Assembly (NCBI GenBank): GCA_039519185.1
Contig: CM076846.1
Span: forward strand, 154,180,406 to 154,244,405
Source of the DNA: Astragalus membranaceus
Taxonomy: Eukaryota; Streptophyta; Magnoliopsida; Fabales; Fabaceae
Length of the DNA: 64,000 nt
Reading direction: 5' to 3'
Under the pieces are notes generated by a model that was given only the letters and a program-made list of their open reading frames with translations, did not search any database and had not been told where the DNA came from. The position numbers and the translations under genes are program-made. Shown in pieces: positions 46,787-58,771 of this stretch; positions within the stretch are counted from its first letter, which is position 1; every line of letters begins with the position of its first letter.

Positions 46787-47078
46787 TGTAAAAGAGTAAA
46801 GTGAATACTGTGTAATTTCATTGTGGTTGAATCAGTTAATACAAGTATTATATACATGGTTAAGCCTTTAACAGAATCGTAACAAGCCTGTAACTGTAAA
46901 GCCACCTCAGCTATTCTGAGTGCCAAGTCAGCAGCTAGAAACTACTCAGCACAATTGGTTGACTTGTTGACTTGTTGTTTGACTGACTGGTTAGCAGCAT
47001 CCGCACTTGTAATTGGTTCTTCACAATTATTATTTGACTTGTTGATTATCTTGGGAATGCTTTTAGTTTTCCCTAACA
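46787..47078 (-). repeat. Copia 5' LTR
   Basis: 292 bp, plus strand TGTAAAAGAG to CCCTAACA, flanked by GGACG (47079-47083). It is next to a primer-site-like GGGTATCATTCGC on the minus strand (46774-46786), related to the iMet site. It aligns without gaps to the split LTR at the left. Confidence 0.95.
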
Positions 47079-48084
47079 GGACGCCCTAGCAGTGTCTCAC
47101 CTTTACGCAAGACCCACCGTTGGTTTCTACCCTTTAGGCCAAGCAGAATTTCTCATGCTTGTCTCCAAATTTTTTCCCATTTGTTTGCTTACCCCCAAGA
47201 CACATCATCACAAATGAAAGGTGGTTGGCCTTTGTGTTAAACCAACCAAAAGAATAAGATGTGACCTTAATTAAGCATACAACCGTAGGGTAAGTAGCCG
47301 GTATGCTAAACATGAAAAGCGGCTAAACCAACTTGAAATAAAAAATATGAACCAAACATAACTAGGTATAACCCTAGTTACTAACCTCTATAGAAGCTAA
47401 CTCCTTACAAAGTCATAAAACGTCAAATCTAAGCAACAAATGCCTGAGCTATTTAGTATCAACTAACTCTTGCTAAAAGGATACTCAAAATAATACCAAA
47501 CACGAGTCAATCCTAAGGTTATCTCAGTCCTTACTATTAATCATCATTTGAAAGCCAAATAGCTAATCCATTGAACACCCCTTTAATTTAAAACCCTCGT
47601 GAGTCGTGACTCAATTGCAATACAATATCATTCGGTAGCGCTTCTAAAATAAGATAGTTTCATATAAATTTTTAATTAAATTCTTATAGTTTAAGCTATG
47701 CTTCACTAAACCAAATGGTTCCAGTGCTCACCAATTCTATCAAATATCAACTCATACCATTCATATGTGTGCATTACACTACTAATCCTAGCTAGTTAAT
47801 AATACATGTTGTATCCTAAATATAGGTAGGTAGCTCAGTTGATGAGTTAACTGAATGAGTGCAAACAAGAAGTATAGCTATCAAATCTTAGAAACTAATA
47901 ATTCTCCCTCCCCTAACTATTAACCACTAACATTTACTTGTGAGGAAAATAACACGATTGTGCTCCCAACATGTTGAATTTCAAGGGAAGAAGGGACGAG
48001 CAAAGAGATATGACTGACATTAACAATATCAGCGAGCAAAGACGAAGAGGCCCATTAAGTCTTTGTTGGATGTCAGATGTAAAG
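47079..48084. other. Intergenic with one SINE-like block
   Basis: Sequence after the copia target site shows no gene. At 47826-47935 there is a block GTAGGTAGCTCAGTTGATGA followed by GAGTGCAAACAAGAAG, related to 16630-16745. Confidence 0.45.
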
Positions 48085-49580
48085 GTATAGGCCATCACTT
48101 TTCCCACACCCCTCCCTACTCACCCCACACCCCCTAACTCCAAATATTTCAAAACTACCCTTAATGTGAGGATGTGTTTATGTGCGATTCGGTTGAGGCC
48201 AACCGAATATATTCGGCTAGGCCCAACCGAACGTGTATTTTTTTGAGACACACCCTTTTTTACCTCTTTTACACTATTCGGTTGACCTCAACCAAAATAT
48301 TTCGGTTGACATCTACTGAATCCTTATATCATGGTTGTCAAAATCGCGAGTCAACTCGTACGATTCTACGAGTTTACGGGTTTATGATGCCCCAACGAGT
48401 CAAATTTCGTGTAGAATCGAAATCTTCATAAACTCGCTCAGACTCGGTCAGACTCACGAGTTTATCACAGAATTGATTTTTTTTTTAAAAAAGCCCAAAA
48501 CGATGTGTTTTAGGTTAACTTGTAGAGGAAGCTCATTATGTCTATGATGTGTACAAGTGCTATTCCTTTCAATTGTATTAAAAATGTGGAGTTTGCAAAG
48601 ATGTTTGACATGATTGGGAGGTATGGAATCGGTTACAAACCTCCTTCATATCATGAAATTAATTAGAGAAAAGCTTTTAAAGAAACTTGGAGTTTTATCT
48701 AATAGGAATTGTTATCTACATACGTTATTATTTTGCTTAGTTATGGTGTTTGAAGTTGGAATGTTGAAAATTTTGATAAATTTTGCTGTAATTGATGAAA
48801 TGTCTTCATTGTTATTGATACTGTTTGACACTACAGTAATATTTTTTCATATTTTTTTAGTGTATTACGGTCCTCTCACGAGTCTATATATGTAGACTCT
48901 CGAGTCTGACAACCATGCCTTATATAGTACTGCCAAAAATATTTTGCTCAAGTTGGCTTAATCATACTGAGAAAACAAGTGATGGGACAGGGAATGACCA
49001 GTTTCATATTCATTTTCTACTCTAACGCTATCGCTTCCTTAATTCTTCTTCCCTCTTCCTCCTTCCTTCATTATCTACTATCACCATTTACTATAACTTT
49101 TCTTTTAATACACTAACTTTTCTTTTAATACACTGTAAAAATGCCTTGCTTCGCATATTAATAAGCTGCAAATATTATATTTCCTCTAACTGTTGAGTAT
49201 ATATCAACTGAATAGGAGCGTCCAATTTGGATTAAAATATTAGTTCTGCAGATGTGAAAATAGCTATTGAAGTAGGCTGGTGATTCCATTTTGGATCCTC
49301 TGTGTTACTTCAGTCAATGGCCGCCATTAAGGACTTTATTACTTGTTAGTATTTTGGCAGTACTGTATAAGGAGTCGGTTGATGTCAACCGAAATATTTC
49401 GGTTGAGATCAACCGAATAGTGTAAAAGAAGTAAAAAAGTGGTGTGTCTAAAACAAATACACGTTTGATTGGGCCTAACCGAATCGGTGAAAACAGTGCA
49501 CCTCATTAATGGCCTTTTAGTCATTTCGCAGGATTTGGGGGTGCGGGATGAATAGGGAGGGATGTGCGAAAAGCATAGGC
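48085..49580. mobile_element. Fold-back (long TIR) element, non-coding
   Basis: The left arm (48085-48329 continuing at 48926-48955) and the right arm (about 49335-49580) are inverse copies. Shared blocks include CACCCCTCCCTACTCA, the ATTCGGTTGA-CTCAACC series, TTTTACACTATTCGGTTGA and AGTACTGCCAAAA. The outer ends read GGCC and GGTATA occurs in both flanks, but a full duplication was not established. No protein is encoded. The left arm is interrupted by a hAT MITE. Confidence 0.8.
48330..48917. mobile_element. hAT-type MITE with 8-bp TSD CCTTATAT
   Basis: It begins CATGGTTGTCAAAATCGCGA and ends GAGTCTGACAACCATG; the terminal inverted repeat is CATGGTTGTCA. CCTTATAT is found at 48322-48329 and 48918-48925, an exact 8-bp duplication typical of hAT. 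It is 588 bp with no transposase; the frame at 48614-48895 is not recognisable. Confidence 0.93.
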
Positions 49581-50739
49581 CATGGTATATGTGTGTGGAC
49601 CTTATATTTTTGTTTCATTGAACATGCCAAGATTCCCTGGGCCGGCCTTCACCCTTCTTAAAGCTTACTATTATTTTTATATTTGTATTATCCTTAAAAT
49701 AACGTTGTTGCATTTTATGTTCATAAGTTTAAATTGGGAATGTGCATATCAGATTTTGCTGTGAGGATGTATCCGATGGAGATTGGGCACTTATATTTTA
49801 CCAATTATTAATTCTCCATCTCCGGCCAATATAATTCTAATAATTTTATAACATAAATAATTGGGTGTTTCTAGAGTGAGAGAGCAAATCATATCCCTCA
49901 TTAGTGAACTATTAAATATGACAGAATGATATATTAAAGCAGATATATTGATCGGTTAATTTATTAAATAATTATTCTAAAACTATTTTATGTAGAGCAA
50001 TGATACAAGTTACGAAAAGAAATGTAACAAATGTACTTTACGATGCCACATAATAACAAAACAGGGAGGATTGTGACGGAAACCACAACTTATCGTGCTT
50101 TTCGTATCGTACTAAGGGGAGTTACTCTTTTATGTAATATGTATTTTTCTTGTCATACTCAGCAAAACCTTTTTTAAAAACTGGTGATAGTTGAAAATGT
50201 TATATAATTAACAAGGTAAAATATCAAAGAAATTCATTAAAAGTTTTATGATATACCTCCCGATTGCACCTGTTTTTTGGAAATATTTATCCCGAACTTT
50301 TTTATATATCAATGATAAATATTTATTCTGAATTTTTTTATATATCAATTTTATTTATCCTTTTTAGGTATTAGTGATAAATATTTGTCCCATGTTTTTT
50401 ATATATCAATGACAGTTAGTTGTCATTCTGTTAGTTATCAGTGACAAATATTTGTCCCGTGTTTTTTATATATTGTGACATTTATTTGTCCTTATTTTAG
50501 GTAGAGTGACAATCAATAAATGTCACATGTTTGTTGAATATTTATCAGTAGTTTAAATAGTTATTAGGTTTTCTCGTTTTTTCTAAGAGATTAAAAATTA
50601 TTTTGGAATTTTTTTAGTGGTTAAATTGATTGGTTTTACTAGTTTTAATAGATTATAGTAAATAGTAGTATTTTTTTATTTTTTTCTCTCACCGCACGTC
50701 ACACCCATCAATGCAACGGTTTCTTTTTTGACACATTTT

Positions 50740-50796
<57 letters not shown>

Positions 50797-50921
50797 ACCT
50801 TTTTAAACCATTGTTTATTTTTTTTGTCAGTTACAGATTTGCCCTTCAGTTAATGTTTGTCTATTTTTTTTAGTTAGGGGTGTTTTAGTATATTACGTAC
50901 CAGGTGGGTGTTTTTCTTAAA
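49581..50921. other. Intergenic with degenerate repeats
   Basis: At 50260-50520 four or five degenerate copies of an AAATATTTGTCCCGTGTTTT unit, each followed by TATATATCA, occur at irregular spacing. A (CT)n tract lies at 50744-50792. No gene was seen. Confidence 0.55.
50744..50792. repeat. (CT)n microsatellite
   Basis: Roughly 24 CT dinucleotides without interruption. Confidence 0.95.
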
Positions 50922-51027
50922 CTAGTACATTACCCGTGCATCCGCACGGGCTTATCGCGTTATGTGACATCATTATACTCAAACATAAATGTTAATTTAA
51001 AATGTCATTATTCTAAAATAAGTTGTA
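50922..51027 (-). mobile_element. Helitron D, 3' end
   Basis: CTAG at 50922-50925 with the hairpin CCCGTGC-ATCC-GCACGGG at 50933-50950 marks a minus-strand Helitron terminus in the same form as those at 5836, 7323 and 10690. The body to the right is interrupted by a Stowaway MITE and a CACTA fragment, so its 5' end cannot be placed. Confidence 0.65.
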
Positions 51028-51305
51028 CTCTCTCCGGACCTAAATATAAGCAAAAATAACTACTTTCACACATATTAAGAATAGTAGTTTTGTGCGTTTA
51101 ATTTCCATGAATTCATGGGAAAAATAAATAAATTTACTAAACTATCCCTAATATTAGTAGTCATCTTCTCAAAACATTAATGAGCTAACTTAAGGGTAGT
51201 TGTGGAAAAATAGCTTTAAATATGGGTAGATTAGTTGAGATTTGCTTATTTTTTAGTCTACCCAAAACTATGCACTTTTTTGCTTATAATTCAGTCCGGA
51301 GGGAA
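51028..51305. mobile_element. Stowaway-like MITE with TA duplication
   Basis: The ends are CTCTCTCCGGACCTAAATAT and the inverse of TAATTCAGTCCGGAGGGAA. Flanking TA at 51026-51027 and 51306-51307 fits the Tc1/mariner TA duplication. It is 278 bp and non-coding. Confidence 0.85.
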
Positions 51306-51442
51306 TACAATATAAAGATTGTAATAGTTTTGTTGTTGTAATTAGTCCGAACATTACCTCGTGAAAATCAATACAAATATAAAGTAAACGAATTTAATTA
51401 GTCCGAACCTTACCTCGTGAACATTACTGGCGAATTTTATTT

Positions 51443-51739
51443 CACTACAAAATAATTGCCCATTAGCGAGGGATTTTTCCCTCGCTAATGGCCTCAAATC
51501 CGCCGCTAATATCCATTAGTGAGGGAATTAGCGACAGAATCAATCCCTCGCTAATTGTCTCCTCGCCAATGGGATTAGCGAGGGAATTTGAATCCCTCGC
51601 TAATTAGCGAGGGAATGTTTCGTCGCTAATTCCCTCGCTAATTAGCGAGGGATTCAAATTCCGTCGCTAAATCTGACAGCCACGTTTTTTTTATTCAGCC
51701 AATTTTTTTTATTTTATTTTTGACAATATCAGCCTTTTA

Positions 51740-51811
<72 letters not shown>

Positions 51812-52085
51812 GGTGTGGTGGTGGTGTGGTGGTGGTGGTGGTGGTGGGGAAGGGTATTAGGGTAGAGAGAGAAGGAGAAGACTAAGGGAGAAGGAGAGAA
51901 AGAGAGAGAGAAATGAGTGGTGGTGGTGGTGGTGAAGGGTATTATGGTAGAGAGAGAAAGAGAATAGTAAGGGAGAAGGAGAGAAAGAGAGAGAGAAACG
52001 AGTGGTGGTGGTGAAGGGTATTATGGTAGAGAGAAGGAGAATAGTAAGGGAGAAGGAGAGAAAGAGAGAAAGAGAAACGAGTGGG
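51443..52085. mobile_element. CACTA fragment related to 12758-13952
   Basis: The left end CACTACAAAATAATTGCCC and the TTAGCGAGGGA repeats match the family at 12758. Relative to that copy it lies in reverse, because here GGT-rich rather than ACC-rich sequence follows. The right terminus is missing. Within it are an (ATT)n run (51741-51811), a GGT-rich stretch and about three tandem copies of a 95-bp purine-rich unit ending GAAACGAGTGG (51850-52085). Confidence 0.85.
51741..51811. repeat. (ATT)n microsatellite
   Basis: About 23 perfect ATT units inside the CACTA fragment. Confidence 0.95.
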
Positions 52086-52821
52086 TCATGTTCTCTTTAT
52101 GAATGAACTCAAACAGAATTTAATTAGTCTGAACATTTCTCCGTGAAAATCAAAACAAATTTAAAGTAGATTAAAAAGAATTTCAAATCTAAAGTTGTAT
52201 TAATATTAATAGAAATGAGGCTGTAAATTAATAAAGACAGACTTGATTATTTGAAAGGGTTAGCAAATATTTCAAAGACTTTCTATAGGCCACCAAATAT
52301 TTCATATAAGTAAAAAATCTATAACTTTTTTTATGTGCAAGAAAGCCATAAGCCCTATTGAATTCCCCATACAAATTTCTCATTTAGCAAGAGTGTAGAC
52401 AAAAGTAATCAAACATGATGCACTAAATATGGGAGGATACTTGAACCACAAAACTCATATACCATATGCATGTATATCCCATAGATGAATGATAGACCTT
52501 CCTTTGAGTCTCAACTACCTATCCTCTTTCATAACATGATTCAATAATTTAGAAGAACCTTAGCTCAATCTCTATCTCCCAGACGCATTGAAACAATTTT
52601 ATAGTTAAGTGAACAAATAAGCAAAAAGGATGTTATTCTATTTCCTCACGATTGCAATTACTAATTTGGTGTTGAATCAATCAACACCTAAGTAGATCAT
52701 AGTTGTTATGATAATAAGTAAAATGTCTTAATAATATTTACGCCCCCTGCAAGGCCCAATAACCAACCAGCCCATATCCAGAAAATCTGGCCCAATCAAT
52801 CAACGGTTCAGATACCTCTGC
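52086..52821. other. Intergenic, no gene seen
   Basis: No coding motif or clear repeat was recognised between the CACTA fragment and the target duplication of the next element. Confidence 0.5.
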
Positions 52822-52826
52822 AAGAT

Positions 52827-53977
52827 TGATCAGCGGTCGTACGCGGGTCAAAATAATTAAAAAAAGGTAAATATATTGGCCGTCTCTCGAGGACCTCTAA
52901 ATACAGATAAAGATAGACAATCAATCCATTGGTTTCAGGTGTGTTTCTTGGATTTCTCATCGGTTCTAAAATAAAGATTTGTGCAAGGTTTGATAATTCT
53001 TGATTAATCATAAACTAAGTGATAGCGAACAAGGGCCAGTCAGTTTATACGAATTCACAGCGTTTTAAAGCAAGCGTCAAAACAGTGTGTTCAATCAATC
53101 GTGATAGCGAACAAGTGTCAGTATCACAATTAACATCATAACTGAATTCTATCAATCCTATAAACAAGCGTCATAGACTCTATCAATTCCTATCCAAACT
53201 AAATTAAACAAGCCATAAAATTGTTTGTATAATGAAAGTTGCAAAACAGAATCATGATTAAGTGATTAAGCAAAACTGAATCATAAAACGAATCACATAA
53301 GCAAATCACAGAGTTTGAGTAATTAAGCAAAACACAAACCGAATTTGCAGCAAGAATTACGTAGATGAAATTGATAGAGAAAGAATTAAAACCATAAAAA
53401 CAAAATAAACATTAAGCACTGGACCTCAAAATTCTTACAGCATCACCCTTCACCAATAGATTGATCTAGGGCTTTAAGTTTTCATGGAGGTTAGGGCACA
53501 CAACGTAAAATTGAAAGTAGGAATGCGTAAGAGAGCCAAGACAGCTCTCAAAATTGTATTTAGTTTTAAAGAAAACGAAATACCTAAATCCCTAAACGGG
53601 TTCTATGATAAAAGCCCGATAAAAATAGTAATTTGGCCCGTAAACCCGTTTTAAACAGTACTGCTTCCGTATTTAGCAGTTTTAACCTCCCAGACTTCAG
53701 AACTGGGTTTCGAGCTCAACAGAAGAATTGTAGCTCTGTTCCTTAGCTTTCCAATGCATGCTTGAACGCCTCAGTCAGATAAACACAGCCAAAGTTATGG
53801 CCTACAGAGTAGACAGGGGTCAATATACAATAAAAACAAGAATTAATCAAGAAATTGCTATATTGCTCAATTAAGACCCAAAGTCTAGAAACGTGCTAAG
53901 ACTTAATATTAGGCACAAAGCACAATTAAAATCACCAAGTGAAAAGCTATAAATAGTGCATTAAAATACACTGATCA
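52827..53977 (-). repeat. 3' LTR of the deleted gypsy element
   Basis: It starts TGATCAGCGGTCG and ends CACTGATCA. Relative to the other LTR it lacks two stretches near 52865-52910 and has an eight-base extra TAGCGAAC-like copy near 53025. Otherwise the two are nearly identical by eye. Confidence 0.93.
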
Positions 53978-55245
53978 AAGTCCCCCACACTTAAGTTTTG
54001 GCACTCCAGACGAAACACACAAAACAAGACACGAAAACAATGCATGAGTTTCCATTGAACCCAAAGAATGCAAAGTCATAAGAGAACTACTTTTCCCAGG
54101 CCTCAAGGAGAATGACTATCAAAGATAGCACTTAATTATAATCAAAGAAAACAAGAGGATAGAGCACTAGAGAGTGAATCATAAGTGATGAGTCCTCACA
54201 GGATATGTATAAGTAATGCTCTCAATCACTCAAGTGTCTAGGCTTGTGTTTACTCTCATATATATAATAAGCACATCAATGAAAGTTAGCACTAACATAT
54301 GCTTTACAAGCTTCTAACATCCACACTTAAGAACACATGCACATAAGATCAAAAGGTCTCTATAAAGGTTGTAATGGGGCCAAGGTCAAGGTGGGATAAT
54401 CCTAAGGGGGAACTGGACTAAAAAGAATCAAAGAGGATAAAGAAGCAATGAAAATCAATTGTAAAGTGAGCATGAGAGGATCCAACTTCAACAAGGTATG
54501 ATGAATTTCTCTATTTTGATATACTTCTCCACATAACTCTCTCTACACACTTTCATTATTCTTGAAACAAAAATTAAAACAATGCACACTTTTCTTTTCT
54601 TTTCTTTTTTCATTCTTTTTTTTTCTTCTTTTTTTTCTTTTTGCTTTTTTTTTCATTTTTTTCTTTCTTTTTCTCTGTTTGTTTTGGGGAATATTTTTCT
54701 ATACAAATGAACTTGCCAAACTTTCTATTGAGAACCCAAGAACTAACCCAAGTGAGAACCACAATTGCAACAATTTGGACACCCTCACACTTATGGATTG
54801 ACAATTTTCAAATCAAAGCTCCTTCACCCTTTAAGATTGGGTAATATCATTGTTTTCACTTTTGGGATTGTAATGAGCTATAAAACAAAGAATGGGATAA
54901 AAGGCTCAAATGGGCTTACACAAAGGGATAATTCAGGGTAGACTTATTTGGCTAGTAGCTAAAAAAACATAAATTGCCTAGATCATTTCAAACATGCATG
55001 TGAACAAGTGTTTCAACAAGAATCAAGTCAAGTTCTAGAATAACTAACAAACATGAGTGAGTCACACACAAGAAAGGAGAGAATGACAAAAAGTAGTTCA
55101 TCCATTATAAGGCTCAATTCTCACCAGGGACACTGACTATCACAAATGATGCAAAAGATAGTGCTCATATCCAACTTATTAAACCAAGAACAACAAGAAA
55201 TCAATCAAATCATGTCACAACACCTATGGTCCTAGAATAGTGAAA

Positions 55246-56058
55246 TCACTCACAACTTATACAAACTAATAATTCATGGAAAAACATGCAAAAATAACAA
55301 TTTTTTTCTTTTTTTATAGTTAAAAATAAAAACATAAAAACAAAAACACACACCCCCATACTTAAATAACAAAATGTCCCCAATGTAAGCAACAAGTATA
55401 TCTTAAGGATAAGGAAAGAAAACTCCCTCTTGAAGGTGGAGAACTTGAAGCTTGTGACTGGATGGTATTCGCCAAAGAAGGCTCTTTTACGGTTATTCGA
55501 CACATGTTTGGTCACTTTCTTCTTCCACACATCCAGAATTAGGGGATTAATTTGTTGATGTGTTTGCCATACTTTCTTACCAAGAATGTCCACCAAGGTC
55601 CATCTAATACCTTTCTTATGTTCCCTTAGAATTGGAGGCAGCTTTTCCTGGTCAGATTCAAGGTTAGATGAAATAATCGTAGAAAAATTTTCACTTCCCT
55701 CAAAATATGCATATTTCAAGTTTTCAGGGAGTGATTTTAGCTCTACAACATGTGGCTGCTCAATGGCAACAACAGCTACATCCACAATATCAGCTACAGA
55801 AAGTGTATCAACCTCTGGAGTTTCAACAAGAGTAACTGCACTGACAATTGGAGTACTTAGGACATTATGATTCACTACTTCTTGGGCAGGCAGTTGGTTT
55901 GATCTCTGAGCATGTATCTGATTAACTGCAGAGGTTAACTGTCCAACTATTATCTCCAATTTCTTAAGTGTGGAATCCGTTGTTTGTTGGAATTGGAGAT
56001 TTTGAATAGCCATCTGTTTAATGAGGTGCTCTAGTGAATGTTCATAAATAGCAGCCAT
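55246..56058 (-). pseudogene. Gypsy gag/pol fusion remnant
   Basis: The first part is a gag C-terminus (LEHLIKQMAIQNLQFQQ, LKKLEIIVGQLTSAVNQ). Without a zinc knuckle or protease it passes into the segment that precedes reverse transcriptase (LPENLKYAYFEGSE, LPPILREHKKGIRWTLVDI, NPLILDVWKKKVTK). The end (KFSTFKREFSFLILK onward) belongs to the 3' non-coding part. The 270-codon frame is therefore a deletion product; whether it is translated is unknown. It starts with an ATG but is internal to the original gag. Confidence 0.85.
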
Positions 56059-56497
56059 GTTATAGTCAACAGAATCAAGATCAGAATAAAAAAGGTTATG
56101 CTAAAATTAAGGCAGAAAATAAAAAACGAATCAAACCTAATCTAAAAAATATAAAAACGCAACTAAAAATCTAATAAAATCAAAAGAAGATTATGTAATT
56201 TTTTTTGACATTATCAAAAATTCGAAAAATTAATTAAAAATAGAAAACGGAGGGATTTCGGTATTTTCGGCCTTAGCTCCCTAAAGGGAGTCTTACTCCA
56301 TGATTTTTTTTCTGATTTTCTCACCAATTTTTGGAGCAATTTGACCAGATCACCCGAAAATCGATTTTTTTTCACCTAATCTGAGACCGAACTGAACGAA
56401 ACTGAAATCGACAGAACCTGTAAAGAAAAAAAACTAAAAAACAAAAGTTAGTGGTTAGTGAGGTTCTTATGTCGGTAATTCCTAATCAGAGATCCCC

Positions 56498-56513
56498 GAC
56501 AATGGCGCCAATT
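56498..56513 (-). other. Primer binding site, TGGCGCC type
   Basis: The minus-strand reading just after the LTR is TTGGCGCCATTGTCGGGGAT, close to the tRNA-Asp-like site (TGGCGCCGTTGCCGGGGA) of plant Athila and Tat elements. It fixes the orientation as minus. Confidence 0.85.
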
Positions 56514-57738
56514 TGATCAGCAGTCGTACGCGGGTCAAAATAATTAAAAAAAGGTAAATATAGTATCAAGGTAAGAGACCTTGGTCGTATCTCGAGGACC
56601 TCTAAATACAGAAATTACCAAAATCAGAAACCAAAATAAACAATAAAAAGGGGGGTTTTGAAGAAAAGACAATTAAAGATAGACAATCAATCCATTGGTT
56701 TCAGGTGTGTTTCTTGGATTTCTCATCGGTTCTAAAATAAAGATTTGTGCAAGGTTTGATAATTCTTGATTAATCATAAACTAAGTGAACAAGGGCCAGT
56801 CAGTTTATACGAATTCACAGCGTTTTAAAGCAAGCGTCAGAACAGTGTGTTCAATCAATCGTGATAGCGAACAAGTGCCAGTATCACAATTAACATCATA
56901 ACTGAATTCTATCAATCCTATAAACAAGTGTCATAGACTCTATCAATTCCTATCCAAACTAAATTAAACAAGCGATAAAATAGTTTGTATAATGAAAGTT
57001 GCAAAACAGAATCATGATTAAGTGATTAAGCAAAACTGAATCATAAAAGGAATCACATAAGCAAATCACAGAGTTTTAGTAATTAAGCAAAACAGAAACC
57101 GAATTTGCAGCAAGAATTACGTAGATGAAATTGATAGAGAAAGAATTAAAACCATAAAAACAAAATAAACATTAAGCACTGAACCTCAAAATTCTTACAG
57201 CAACACCCTTCACCAATAGATTGATCTAGGGCTTTAAGCTTCCATGGAGGTTAGGGCACAAAACGTAAAATTGAAAGTAGGAATGCGTAAGAGAGCCAAG
57301 ACAGCTCTCAAAAGTGTATTTAGTTTTAAAGAAAACGAAATACCTAAATCCCTAAACGGGTTCTATGATAAAAGCCCGATAAAAATAGTAAATTGGCCCG
57401 TAAACCCGTTTTAAACAGTACTTCTTCGGTATTTAGCAGTTTTAACCTCGCAGACTTCAGAACTGGGTTTCGAGCTCAACAGAAGAATTGTAGCTCTGTT
57501 CCTTAGCTTTCCAACGCATGCTTGCACGCCTCAATCAGATAAGCACAGCCAAAGTTATGGCCTACAGAGTAGATAGGGGTCAATATGCAATAAAAACAAG
57601 AATTAATCAAGAAATTGCTATATTGCTCAATTAAGACCCAAAGTCTAGAAACGTGCTAAGACTTAAATATTAGGCACAAAGCACAATTAAAATCACCAAG
57701 TGAAAAGCTATAAATAGTGCATTAAGATACACTGATCA
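56514..57738 (-). repeat. 5' LTR of the deleted gypsy element
   Basis: It begins TGATCAGCAGTCG and ends CACTGATCA, 1225 bp, flanked by AAGAT at 57739. It is the fuller of the two LTRs. Confidence 0.94.
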
Positions 57739-58771
57739 AAGATCTAACGACTCAGGATCGTCAGAACGAACATCACTCAATATCTAGTAGAAAAAATGCT
57801 TTTTATAACGGTTATTTATATCGGTTAAAAACGGCCTGATATAGAAAGTGACGCGGTGGCAATTTTGTAATTAAAATTACACTTTTTATATCGGTTTCCC
57901 ATGGAACCGATATAGAAAGTGCAAAAAGTATCTTTCATATCGGTTCCATTGCATAACCGTTATAGAAAGTGAAAAAAAATTAGGCTTTCATAACGGCTCA
58001 AAAACCACCCGTTATAGAAACTAAAAAATTAGGTATCTCATTCGCTTCGCTGTTTGCTTCTCTCGCTCATATCTTCCATTCCAATGTCCCTCATCTCTTC
58101 CATTCTCCCTCATTTCAGTCTCACTCTCTCACTCTCTCCGTCAAAACCCAGCCACGCAGCCCCACCACCCACCACCCAACACCACCGTTCCTCCTTCACT
58201 TCTCTTCTCCTTCTCTTCCACTGCAACATCCTCTCTCAGTCTCCCTCTCTCGCTCTCGTTCTCTCAACTCTCGCCCTCTGAACTCTCTTTCACTCACAGC
58301 GCGCGTTTTTCTTTCACTGCTCATCAGTCATGACTCATTCCCTCTCTCGTCTCATGGTTCGTTTGGGTTGAAGCTTCCACTCACGGTTCGTTCTCTCTCT
58401 CTCTCTCTCTCTCTCCCTCTCTCACTCTATCTCCCTCAAAACAGTTTTTTTTGACCAATTTTCCTCAATTGATAGGGTTTCTGTATTTGGCGTTTTGTTG
58501 ATTTTGTGTATTTAGGGTTTAGGGTTTGTTGATTTTCTCAGGAAGCCATTTTTGTGTTTTATTTTTGGGTTTAGGGTTTTGTTGTTTTTGTTATCTCTCT
58601 TTTCTACCAATTATGTGTGTTTGTGTGTTTTGTTTCAGAGGTTTTGTTGGTTTTGAATAACTTGAAGATTAATTGTTTTAAATTCATGTGTTCAGTGGAA
58701 TTCAATGGAAATACTGGTATTGGGCAGTCAGGATTTGGAGGTCAACGAGGTGGTAGTAGAGTAGCAGTCAG

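Larger units (their letters stand above)
34730..47078 (-). mobile_element. Ty1/copia retrotransposon, TSD GGACG, with nested elements
   Basis: LTRs of 292 bp flank gag, a damaged protease region, integrase, reverse transcriptase and RNase H, in the copia order (integrase before reverse transcriptase), all minus strand. GGACG occurs at 34725-34729 and 47079-47083, an exact 5-bp duplication. Without the CACTA element in the left LTR and the repeat-rich insertion at 44793-45612, the element is about 4.95 kb, normal for copia. By eye the LTRs differ at 16 of 292 positions (about 5.5%), so it is a moderately old insertion. Several stops and frameshifts make it inactive. Confidence 0.96.
52827..57738 (-). 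mobile_element. Internally deleted Athila/Tat-type gypsy element, TSD AAGAT
   Basis: Two LTRs of 1151 and 1225 bp enclose only 2.5 kb. AAGAT at 52822-52826 and 57739-57743 is an exact 5-bp duplication, so the element is complete at both ends. The primer site next to the right LTR (TGGCGCCATTGTCGGGGATC on the minus strand) is the kind used by Athila/Tat elements. The polypurine tract GTGTGGGGGACT abuts the left LTR. Reverse transcriptase, RNase H and integrase are all absent, so it depended on another element. Confidence 0.94.

Noticed and set aside
48614..48895. 93-codon hydrophobic frame
   Set aside because: It lies inside a 588-bp hAT MITE and has no similarity to a transposase.
54562..54844. 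Phe-rich open frames
   Set aside because: Produced by a T-rich tract in the non-coding part of the deleted gypsy element.
58054..58281. 75-codon Ser/Leu-rich frame
   Set aside because: Pyrimidine-rich leader of the capture element; composition, not selection, explains the open frame.
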